DNA of 64,000 bases from Novosphingobium sp. GTDB taxonomy: Bacteria > Pseudomonadota > Alphaproteobacteria > Sphingomonadales > Sphingomonadaceae. The translations under genes were made by a program, and so were the position numbers. Positions within the stretch are counted from its first letter, which is position 1. Every line of letters begins with the position of its first letter. This document shows positions 16,230 to 23,507 of the stretch, in pieces. The DNA lies in assembly GCF_030696665.1 (NCBI RefSeq), contig NZ_JAUYRV010000026.1:124001-188000 (forward strand), read 5' to 3'. Under the pieces are notes generated by a model. It made no database searches. It saw only the letters and a program-made list of their open reading frames with translations, and had not been told where the DNA came from.

Positions 16230-18356
16230 TTAGAAGCCGAAGCTCAGGCCGCCATAGATGGCGCGACCCTGACCCGGAGTGTAGATCGCCGCACGCTCAC
16301 GCGATTGGTTGGTGACGGTGGAGACGTTGGAAATGTGGACCACGTCGAACAGGTTCTCGACCGAAGCGAAGAGTTTCAGCCCATCCATCAGATAAACCCC
16401 GGCGGTCAGCCCGACCCATTCGTAGCCATCGGGCCGTTCGGTGTTGGCGTAGTCTGCCCACGCGCCTTGCGGCACCCAGCGGAGGTTGGCCGAGACATAG
16501 AACCGGTCCTTGCGGTCAAACCGGGCCTCGGCGTTCAGCACGTGGCGGGGCACGCCTGCCAACGCATTGTCACCGAACAGCGCATCGTTGTCGAAGCGGA
16601 AGTCGTTGAGCGTGTAGGCGACGCTGAGCCGCAGTTGCTCGCCGCGGGCCTGCAGCGCTTCTTTGGCCACGAACAGGTCCAGCCCAGCTTCGATGCCCTG
16701 ATGGATCGTGCGATCCGCGTTGACGGTAACGGTGGTCGCGCCGTTGTTGATCGCGTTGTCGATGAATTCGTTTGCGATTTCAGCGCGATAGAACGCCACG
16801 TCCCACGACAGCGCGCCTTGCTGGCCGCGTGTGCCGATTTCGAACGTGGTGGCGCGTTGCGGATCGAGCGGGGCGAAGGGCGTTGCGCCGCCGGAGGTCA
16901 GGTCTGACAGTGTTGGCGGTTCAAAGCTGCGGCTGACATTGCCGAACACCTGTGCGTCCTGCCCAAGGCTGGCGACAAGGCCGAAGCGTGGGTTGAACTG
17001 ATCATACTCGCCGCGCCCGCTGACCGTGGCGACTTGCCCGTCGACATCGCGGACCACGCGCGAATATTGCCCGCTGCCCACGGCATTGAGCCATCCGGTG
17101 AGCGGAACGTCCAGTTCGGCAAAGCCGGTGGTGGTGCTGGAATCCTGATCCGAACGGGTGCGCAAGGCTCCGCGTTCACCCGCCACGTTGGCAAAAGTGC
17201 TGGCATTGTTGGTGGAAAAGGCGTGCCAACCGCCCACGGTCCAGCGCGCATCGCTGGTGCCCATCGGCACCGTGCCGGACAGGCGCAACGAGCCGCCGAC
17301 TTCGTCCTCGGTCTGGGCGATGATCCCTGCAAAGCGGGTGATCGCGTGATCGAGCACGCGGCGGGCGTACCAGCCACCCAGTTCCAGCTTGGACTGACCG
17401 AGGGTGAAGGCGGTGACGTTCGAGAGGCGCAGAACGTCAAGATTTCGGTCCCAGTCATCCGCGACCGGGCCGGGGTCAAGCGTCGTGACCGGGCCGCCGG
17501 GGAAGAACGGGCCGACCGTGACGGGGCGTCCCGCCGCGCGCGGATTGGCCAGAGCATCGGCCAGACGCAGCGATCCTGCGAGTTCGAAATTGTCGCTCAG
17601 GCCAGTGAAGTAGAAGCGGGTTTCGATATCTGGCGAAAGCTTGATGCCAAGGTTGCCGTGGGCGTAGACGCTTTTGACCGAACTGTGTTCGCGGTAGCCA
17701 TCGCTGGTGAGGCCGGTGACGCCGACGAAGTAGTCCACCGTGTCACCTGCGCCTGAAACCGAAAAGTTGCCGCGCAGGGTTTCAAAGCTGCCGCCTTCGA
17801 TGCGCGCGGTGAATGGAGCATTGGCCGTGCGTCCGGTGGGGCTGACGACATTGACCGCGCCGCCGAGCGAGGCCGCACCAAAGCGCAGGCCATTCGCGCC
17901 CTTGTAGACCTCAAGATAGCGGATCGTCAGCGGATCGACTTCCTGAAATTCGGTGCTGCCGCTGGCCCGGCTGATCGGTACGCCATCGCGCAGCACGGTG
18001 AGGCCGCGCCGTTCGAAGCCGGAATTGAGGCCCGAACCACGCACCGAAATGCGGCTTTCGCGCTGGGCGCTGATATCGGCAAAAACACCGGGCGTGAGGG
18101 CGAGGGCATCGCCGATGCTCTGGGTGAAATCGTCTGAAAAGGTGCTGTCTTCGACAAAGCCGATGGCGCCGGGAATGCGTTCGAGCGCGGCGCGGGCTTC
18201 ACCCGTGGTGGGGGCGGTGAGCGTGCCGGTGCGCGAGGCGGTGACGATGATCACGTCTTGCTGCTGGCCAATGCCTTGGGCGTGGGCGGCGGCGGAAACG
18301 AGGCAAAGGGTGGCGGCACCGGCCATGAGGGCCGGGCGGAAAGTGGTGTTCGACAT
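16230..18356 (-). CDS. TonB-dependent outer-membrane receptor
   Basis: A 708-residue outer-membrane receptor with a signal peptide ending AAAHAQ, a TonB-box-like VIIVTAS segment, a plug domain (SIGDALALTPGV, GSGLNSGFERRGLTVLRDGV, YKGANGLRFGAASLGGAVN) and a 22-strand barrel ending in GGLSFGF. The ATG at MSNTTF has an AGGA ribosome site; an in-frame TTG three codons upstream is disfavoured. The ligand is probably a ferric siderophore or another metal complex, since the flanking genes are PepSY and DUF2946 and the operon head has a candidate Fur box. Confidence 0.88.
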   Translation of the reverse strand: MSNTTFRPALMAGAATLCLVSAAAHAQGIGQQQDVIIVTASRTGTLTAPTTGEARAALERIPGAIGFVEDSTFSDDFTQSIGDALALTPGVFADISAQRESRISVRGSGLNSGFERRGLTVLRDGVPISRASGSTEFQEVDPLTIRYLEVYKGANGLRFGAASLGGAVNVVSPTGRTANAPFTARIEGGSFETLRGNFSVSGAGDTVDYFVGVTGLTSDGYREHSSVKSVYAHGNLGIKLSPDIETRFYFTGLSDNFELAGSLRLADALANPRAAGRPVTVGPFFPGGPVTTLDPGPVADDWDRNLDVLRLSNVTAFTLGQSKLELGGWYARRVLDHAITRFAGIIAQTEDEVGGSLRLSGTVPMGTSDARWTVGGWHAFSTNNASTFANVAGERGALRTRSDQDSSTTTGFAELDVPLTGWLNAVGSGQYSRVVRDVDGQVATVSGRGEYDQFNPRFGLVASLGQDAQVFGNVSRSFEPPTLSDLTSGGATPFAPLDPQRATTFEIGTRGQQGALSWDVAFYRAEIANEFIDNAINNGATTVTVNADRTIHQGIEAGLDLFVAKEALQARGEQLRLSVAYTLNDFRFDNDALFGDNALAGVPRHVLNAEARFDRKDRFYVSANLRWVPQGAWADYANTERPDGYEWVGLTAGVYLMDGLKLFASVENLFDVVHISNVSTVTNQSRERAAIYTPGQGRAIYGGLSFGF

Positions 18357-18484
18357 TCTGGGCAATCCTGATTGCGGATCGGAACAAGGGTTCGATGCAA
18401 AAAGGCTGTGCGGAGGGTGTGCGCTGGGGTGCAGCGCGCGCCTTGATAACGGGCCAGATGCGGCCCGCGTAACCGTTCAGCCTG

Positions 18485-18901
18485 TCAGGCCAGAGCCGGT
18501 GGGCCGCGCAAGGGTGGGCGCAGGAAGGCAATGCGGGCTGCGCGTGGGGTGGTGACCGGCGCAAAGCCCAGCGCAAGGATGAAGGCCAGCGCCAGCACCA
18601 GCAGCACCGGATCGACACCGCCAAGCGCGGTCATGGAATGTCCGGCGAAGGGGCATTCCCCGCTTGCGCTTTTGCCCGCCTGCTTGGCTCCGGCATCGAT
18701 CAGGCCGGACTTCATCGGAATCGCAATCTGCCGGACCGCGTGGTTGCCGAGCTGATCGTCGCAGATCTGCACGGTGAAAACCTTGGCGGTAGGGCTGATC
18801 ATGAAACCGGCGGGCACCAGAATCTTCATGCACAGCGCAATCAGGACCACCAGCAGGGCCAGATTGCGGTTGTTGCAGAAGAAGGCGCGAAGCGATGACA
18901 T
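18485..18901 (-). CDS. DUF2946-family protein
   Basis: A 138-residue protein with an N-terminal hydrophobic segment (LALLVVLIALCMKILVPAGFM), a periplasmic stretch with ICDDQ and the GECPFAGHSM motif, and a second hydrophobic helix near the C-terminus. Cys/His motifs of this kind are typical of DUF2946, a family found beside TonB receptors and metal genes. No biochemical role is established; metal binding is a reasonable guess from the Cys and His residues. It starts 12 bp after the FMN dehydrogenase stop and precedes the receptor by 128 bp. Confidence 0.7.
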   Translation of the reverse strand: MSSLRAFFCNNRNLALLVVLIALCMKILVPAGFMISPTAKVFTVQICDDQLGNHAVRQIAIPMKSGLIDAGAKQAGKSASGECPFAGHSMTALGGVDPVLLVLALAFILALGFAPVTTPRAARIAFLRPPLRGPPALA

Positions 18902-18913
18902 GCCGCGCGGCGG

Positions 18914-20032
18914 TTAGCGGCGGTGGTGGGGATTGTCACGCACGTTTTGGTGTAAGCAGCCGCTGTCGATGTCGGCCAGCGTGCGGCAGCCGGTGAGTGC
19001 CATCGCCAGTTCGAATTCTGCGCGCAAGACTCGCAGCGCGTGGGCGACGCCGAGCGCACCTGCGGTGGCTAGGGCGTGGAGGATCGGGCGGCCGACCAGC
19101 ACGGCATTTGCGCCCAAGGCGAGCGCGCGCAGCACATCGGTGCCGCGCCGCACGCCGCCGTCCATCAGCAGCGGTACTTGGCCGTCCACCACTTCGGCAA
19201 TGGCGGGCAGCAGGTCTATCGCGGCGGGCACACCATCAAGGGTGCGACCGCCGTGGTTGGAGACGATCAGGCCATCGATCCCGCAATCGAGCGCGCGGAG
19301 CGCATCATCGGGGTCGACAATGCCTTTGAGCAGGATCGGCAGGCGGGTGAGGGTGCGCAGCCACGCGATGTCCTCCCACACGGGAACGCTTTCCAGCAGC
19401 GGCGTGCCGAACAGCAGTGCGCCGTCGCGGCCGGGGGCGGGGTGGATCATGCCTTCAAGGTTCACCGCGCGGATGTGAGGGGGCAGGGTGAAGCGTGCGC
19501 GCGCCTCGGCATTGCGCACGCCGTTGACCGGGGCATCGACGGTAAGCACCAGCGCGCGATAGCCCGCAGCCTCGGCACGGGCGACGAGGCGCTCGGTAAA
19601 GGTGCGGTCGGGCTGGATGTAGAGCTGGAACCACAACGGGCCGGGGGCGGCTTGCGCGATCTGTTCGATGGACTGGCCTGCCTGCGTGCTGACGACGAGG
19701 GTTGTGCCGGTGGCTCCGGCGGCGAGCGCGGTGGCGGCTTCGCCATCGGGGTGGCACAGGCCGTGAAAGGCCATCGGCGCGATCAGGATGGGGGCGTCCA
19801 TTGCGCAGCCTAACAGGTTGAGCGCGGTAGATGCGCTTTGCATCGGGCGCAGCACGCGGGTGCGCAGGGGCAGGCGGGTGAAGGCGGTGACGTTTTCACG
19901 CAGGGTCCATTCATCGCCCGCGCCGCCGTTGATATAGGCCCATGTGCCGGGGCCTATGCGGTCCCTCGCAAACGCCTCGTAATCGGCCAGTGCGGCGATT
20001 TGCGGGGGGATTTTCTGGAGCGGGGTGGTCAT
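18914..20032 (-). CDS. FMN-dependent alpha-hydroxy-acid dehydrogenase
   Basis: A 372-residue TIM-barrel flavoprotein of the L-lactate dehydrogenase/glycolate oxidase family. The family active-site signature is present as SNHGGRTLDGVPA with its catalytic His and Arg, and the FMN phosphate-binding part is MDGGVRRGTDVLRALALGA. It oxidises a 2-hydroxy acid to a 2-oxo acid with electrons passed to quinone or oxygen. The start is fixed by a 4-nt ATGA overlap with apbE. Placement inside an iron-uptake/flavinylation operon is unusual; it may supply reducing equivalents to the PepSY proteins, which is inference. Confidence 0.85.
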   Translation of the reverse strand: MTTPLQKIPPQIAALADYEAFARDRIGPGTWAYINGGAGDEWTLRENVTAFTRLPLRTRVLRPMQSASTALNLLGCAMDAPILIAPMAFHGLCHPDGEAATALAAGATGTTLVVSTQAGQSIEQIAQAAPGPLWFQLYIQPDRTFTERLVARAEAAGYRALVLTVDAPVNGVRNAEARARFTLPPHIRAVNLEGMIHPAPGRDGALLFGTPLLESVPVWEDIAWLRTLTRLPILLKGIVDPDDALRALDCGIDGLIVSNHGGRTLDGVPAAIDLLPAIAEVVDGQVPLLMDGGVRRGTDVLRALALGANAVLVGRPILHALATAGALGVAHALRVLRAEFELAMALTGCRTLADIDSGCLHQNVRDNPHHRR

Positions 20033-21015
20033 AGCATGGCTCGCAATGCCGGGCTGAGCCATTCCGCGCCCGAGCGTAGAACGATACGTGCGGCGAGATC
20101 ATGGCGGATGGCCAGCGCTTGCGCTTCGGGAAGTTTTACGACGCCGAGCGCAGTGGCCCAGGCATCGGCCTCCATGCAGTGGCGGTGCAGCACGCTGACT
20201 GCCGTGGTGCCGTGAATGGCGGGCCATCCGGTACGCGGATCGAGCGTATGTGCGCCGCGCAGGTAATCGCCCGATGTCGCGACAGACAACTGGTGCAGCG
20301 CCACGCGCAACGGGGACAGGGAAAGGCCGGGTGGGCTTTCCAGATCGACCCACCACGGGTCACCATCAGGCCGCATCCCGCGCCCAGTGCATTCGCCGCC
20401 GATCTCCACCAGCGCATGGCTGATGCCAAGGGTGCCAAGCAGGTCTGCGACCGCATCGACGGCGTAACCCTTGGCGATGCCGGACAGGTCTAGCCACAAG
20501 CCGCCGGGTTGGTGCAGCGCTGAGGTGGATGGATCGAACGCCAGTTTGCGCCAGCCTGATACACTTTGCGCCTCGGCAATGGCGGTGGCTTCAGGTTCTG
20601 CGGGGGCGGGGTTGGGGCCGAGGCCCCATAGGTCGGTCAACTGCCCCTGCGCCGGATCGAATGCGCCGTCACTTTCGCGTGCAACGTTAAGGGCGCAGGC
20701 GATGACTTGGGCGAAATCGGTTGGAAGTTGGGTGGCAGAGCCTGCATTCGCGCGGTTGAAGCGGCAGAGGTTTGAGGCTTCGTCCCAATGGCTCATCTCG
20801 CCGACAATAGCGTTCAGACGCGCCTGAATCCTCGTCTTCACGTCATCCGTCGCAAGCCCAAGCCGTTCTGGCAGGGCGGCTTGCACCTGCCATGTCGTGC
20901 CCATCGTCTCGCCAGAGAGCGTGCAAACCGGCGCTGCGGGATCGAAACCTCGCAGCGCCGCAGCGTCAATCTCGACCGGCACCGCAATGCGCGGTGCCGG
21001 GGCTGTTTCGATCAT
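20029..21015 (-). CDS. apbE: FAD:protein FMN transferase ApbE
   Basis: A 328-residue ApbE-family enzyme that attaches FMN from FAD to a Thr of target proteins. Conserved blocks visible are GETMGTTWQV, LDLSGIAKGYAVD, a GG-containing segment (VEIGGECTGRG) and the late metal-binding region MEADAWATALG. The start overlaps the DUF4198 stop by 4 nt and the stop overlaps the next start by 4 nt, so translation is coupled. No signal peptide or lipobox is visible, although most ApbE proteins acting on exported targets have one. The likely target is the DUF2271 protein two genes upstream, which carries an SGAT motif. Confidence 0.9.
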   Translation of the reverse strand: MIETAPAPRIAVPVEIDAAALRGFDPAAPVCTLSGETMGTTWQVQAALPERLGLATDDVKTRIQARLNAIVGEMSHWDEASNLCRFNRANAGSATQLPTDFAQVIACALNVARESDGAFDPAQGQLTDLWGLGPNPAPAEPEATAIAEAQSVSGWRKLAFDPSTSALHQPGGLWLDLSGIAKGYAVDAVADLLGTLGISHALVEIGGECTGRGMRPDGDPWWVDLESPPGLSLSPLRVALHQLSVATSGDYLRGAHTLDPRTGWPAIHGTTAVSVLHRHCMEADAWATALGVVKLPEAQALAIRHDLAARIVLRSGAEWLSPALRAML

Positions 21016-21956
21016 GGGGCAAGGACTTCGAGCGTTGCGGTGTAGCTCATCCGACGCTTGGCAGCCTTTGGGTTGGAAGGCTTGTCGTCGGTATGGCTGG
21101 CGTTGATCCAGTAGAAGCCCGCGCCCGGCCAGTTGACGGTGAGCAGGCCCTGCGCATCGGTTTTCAGCTTCTGCGCCTGATCGGCCTCGCGATAGCGGCG
21201 GCCGCCGGGGATCACTTCCACTTCAAGGCCAGCGGCAGGCTTGCCATCGACGAGGAAGCGGAACTGGCCGGGTTCGTTTGAAACGAGGTCGGTCGGCAGC
21301 GTGACGGGCACGAATTCCAGACCCTTGCCGGTGGCCTTGAACAGGGTATCGCTCGGTTCGCCCGCCGTGACGAAGAATTCGTTGCGGCCAGTCGTTTCGG
21401 TCAGATCCAGGTCGGTCGCGCCTGCGGGGATTTCATCGACCGTGGCGACAATGTGGCTGCGATCGATGCTGGGACGCCCGCCCTGTGGGCTATTGGGACC
21501 GCCGGGAGCGGCTCCGGCTGCCGCAGGCGGGGCGGGCGGTGGCGTCATCGCAGGAGCAGCACCCCCCGGAGCAGCCGGAGGTCCGCGACGGCGGCCGACC
21601 ATCCACTGTTCACCGTTCACCTTGAACGTGCCGCCGATGCCGTTGTTTTCCATGCCGATGCGCCATGTGCCCGGCTTGTCGATCTTGACGTCAAAGGTTG
21701 AGCGATAGCGCCCGCGCGATGCGTTCTCCACTTTGCCCATCGAGCCATCGGGCGCCCATACCTTCACGTTTTCAGCAGGCAGGGGCTGGTGGTTCGGCTC
21801 GAACGGAGCAGTCGACGCGCCCATGTCGACAGTGACGCTCTGGACCGTGTCCGACAGCACGGTGATCGAGGGCAGGAGCCACGCATTATGCGCGCTGGCC
21901 GGTGCTGCAACGCCGATGGCGGCGGCGGCAAGCAGGAGGAGAGATTTGGCGGTCAT
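21012..21956 (-). CDS. DUF4198 exported protein
   Basis: A 314-residue periplasmic protein with a clear signal peptide (cleavage likely after APASA) followed immediately by HNAWLLPS, as is usual for DUF4198. The central region (about residues 125-165) is rich in Pro, Ala and Gly and probably flexible; the C-terminal third resembles an Ig-like beta domain (FLVDGKPAAGLEVEVIPGG). DUF4198 proteins occur with TonB-dependent metal uptake and ApbE flavinylation loci, with no proven activity. It is translationally coupled to apbE. Confidence 0.8.
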   Translation of the reverse strand: MTAKSLLLLAAAAIGVAAPASAHNAWLLPSITVLSDTVQSVTVDMGASTAPFEPNHQPLPAENVKVWAPDGSMGKVENASRGRYRSTFDVKIDKPGTWRIGMENNGIGGTFKVNGEQWMVGRRRGPPAAPGGAAPAMTPPPAPPAAAGAAPGGPNSPQGGRPSIDRSHIVATVDEIPAGATDLDLTETTGRNEFFVTAGEPSDTLFKATGKGLEFVPVTLPTDLVSNEPGQFRFLVDGKPAAGLEVEVIPGGRRYREADQAQKLKTDAQGLLTVNWPGAGFYWINASHTDDKPSNPKAAKRRMSYTATLEVLAP

Positions 21957-21979
21957 GGTTGAACCTTTCAGCTTGAATT

Positions 21980-22468
21980 TCAGCGGGCGGAAATGGTGAT
22001 CGCGCCCAGTTCGGCCTTGCCGGTGGCACGACCGTTGGCGGCAGGAATGGTCAGCGGCATCGACACCAGTTCGCGCCCGCCATCTTCACGCGCCGCTTCG
22101 ACGTGGAGCGTGTAGGCTCCGGCTTTGACGTTGGTGGGGATGGTGATGCGGTGCGCGCCCGGTGCGCGGGTCGCGCCGCTTACGCCATTGGCGGGCAGCT
22201 TCAGGCTGCGGCCGCCCTTGCGCCACCATGTGCGCAGGTCTGCCAGCCACTTGGTGCCCGGTTCATTGCCAACCTTGTCAACATCATACCACACCGCCAG
22301 CGTGCGCGCCTGCCCGCCGCCTGCCGGTTCGATCCACGCCGCCACGTAGGGGACATGGTATTCCGAGGCGTTGATGCGCGGAATCGTGATGGTGATGGTT
22401 CCGGCAGACGCGGCGGTCGAAACGGGGGCGGCGATTATCCCGGCGGCAAGAACTAGGCTTTTCTTCAT
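21980..22468 (-). CDS. DUF2271 exported protein with ApbE-type flavinylation motif
   Basis: A 162-residue protein with a signal peptide ending in AASAG and a beta-rich DUF2271 body (ITITIPRINASEYHVPYVAAWIE). At residues 95-100 it has NGVSGAT, matching the small-residue/GAT consensus around the Thr that ApbE flavinylates; Thr100 is the candidate FMN site. DUF2271 has been described among domains linked to ApbE-dependent extracytosolic redox systems. With PepSY proteins on both ends of the operon, it could carry electrons in the periplasm. The flavinylation itself is a prediction. Confidence 0.8.
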   Translation of the reverse strand: MKKSLVLAAGIIAAPVSTAASAGTITITIPRINASEYHVPYVAAWIEPAGGGQARTLAVWYDVDKVGNEPGTKWLADLRTWWRKGGRSLKLPANGVSGATRAPGAHRITIPTNVKAGAYTLHVEAAREDGGRELVSMPLTIPAANGRATGKAELGAITISAR

Positions 22469-22495
22469 CGGTAAAGGTTCCGTTCTTCGAAAAGT

Positions 22496-23239
22496 TCAGC
22501 TGTGCATGAACAGCAGAATGATGATCAGAGGCACCGCCGTGCCCAGCCCGACCAGCGGCCAGGTGGAAGGGCGGTGCTTTGCGTGAAGCTGCAGCAGCAA
22601 CAGCCCGGTGAAAGTGAAGATCACGCAGGCCACCGCCAGCGCATCGATCAGCCAGAACCATGCGGTGCCGGTGTTGCGGCCCTTGTGCAGGTCGTTGACG
22701 AAAGAGATGAACCCGCGATTGGTGCGTTCGGCTTCCATCGCGCCTGTGGCACGATCAATGCTCACCCATGCGTCGCGCCCGGGACCGGGCACGGCGACAT
22801 AGACTTCCGCGTCTGACCATTCCGCTGCGACGCCCTTGGCGTTGACGCCGACAAGACGCTTCACATCGTCAGCCACGGGGGCAGGCAGAGGTAGCGCGTC
22901 GGTCAATTCCGCAGACGCCGGGCCTTTGGCCAGTATGGCCAGCGAGGGGGCGGGCAACCGGGCCTGCGCGGTTTCGACCTTGGGGTCTGCTCCGATCGAT
23001 GCAGCGTGGTTCAGCGTGAAGCCGGTGACCGAAAAGAGGAACATCGCAACCAGAGAGACCGCAGCGCTGACCCAATGCCACGTATGCAACTGCTTCATCC
23101 AGAACTGCCGCGATGACTTGCGCCGCTTGCTGTGGCTGACCCGCGCCGAGTTGGGGTGCCGCGCATTGCCAGCCGCACTGCTTATGCGCGGCGCTTCGGG
23201 AATGCTGTCGGTGGATTTTGGGCGTTCAACCACTTCCAA
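22496..23239 (-). CDS. PepSY-associated transmembrane protein
   Basis: A protein of about 247 residues: a basic N-terminal tail, a first helix (WHWVSAAVSLVAMFLFSVTGF), a periplasmic PepSY domain (about residues 95-185, ending in FISFVNDLHKGRNTG) and two further helices. It heads the operon and probably transfers electrons across the inner membrane to the DUF2271 protein. The start is uncertain: there is no in-frame ATG before the first helix. A TTG preceded by GGAG at good spacing is my choice; a TTG ten codons further upstream is also open. A Fur-like palindrome lies 56 nt ahead of this start. Confidence 0.78.
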   Translation of the reverse strand: MEVVERPKSTDSIPEAPRISSAAGNARHPNSARVSHSKRRKSSRQFWMKQLHTWHWVSAAVSLVAMFLFSVTGFTLNHAASIGADPKVETAQARLPAPSLAILAKGPASAELTDALPLPAPVADDVKRLVGVNAKGVAAEWSDAEVYVAVPGPGRDAWVSIDRATGAMEAERTNRGFISFVNDLHKGRNTGTAWFWLIDALAVACVIFTFTGLLLLQLHAKHRPSTWPLVGLGTAVPLIIILLFMHS

Positions 23240-23294
23240 GAAACATCTCCGACGATTGCGAGTCTGCAACGAACTGGTCCGCCTATCTAATTAA

Positions 23295-23309
23295 TGCGAA
23301 CGATATGCA
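23295..23309. promoter_or_regulatory. Fur-box-like 15-mer upstream of the PepSY/ApbE operon
   Basis: TGCGAACGATATGCA, in the divergent gap between the flavinylation operon and the catecholate receptor. It matches the other 15-mers at 23443 and 25986 at the TGCGA half. Confidence 0.5.
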
Positions 23310-23442
23310 AGAGCGAAAAGGTTTGGAAGTTTTACGGATGCCCTAGGGCGTGTGGATCGCCCGTGTTTGCGGGATTTTTCCGGAAAACCCATTTAGTCCA
23401 ACTGCATAGCGACCCAATCTCCCTCCAAACCCTCATTGACAA

Positions 23443-23457
23443 TGCGAGTGACTCGCA
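23443..23457. promoter_or_regulatory. Fur-box-like palindrome upstream of the catecholate receptor
   Basis: TGCGAG-TGA-CTCGCA is a perfect 6-3-6 palindrome, and the symmetry extends to AAT...ATT outside. It lies 50 nt before the receptor ATG, where an iron repressor would block transcription. Confidence 0.65.
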
Positions 23458-23507
23458 ATAGCGGGTCTCGGCATCGTGATGCATCTGTTGAAATTTGAGG
23501 GGTAAGC

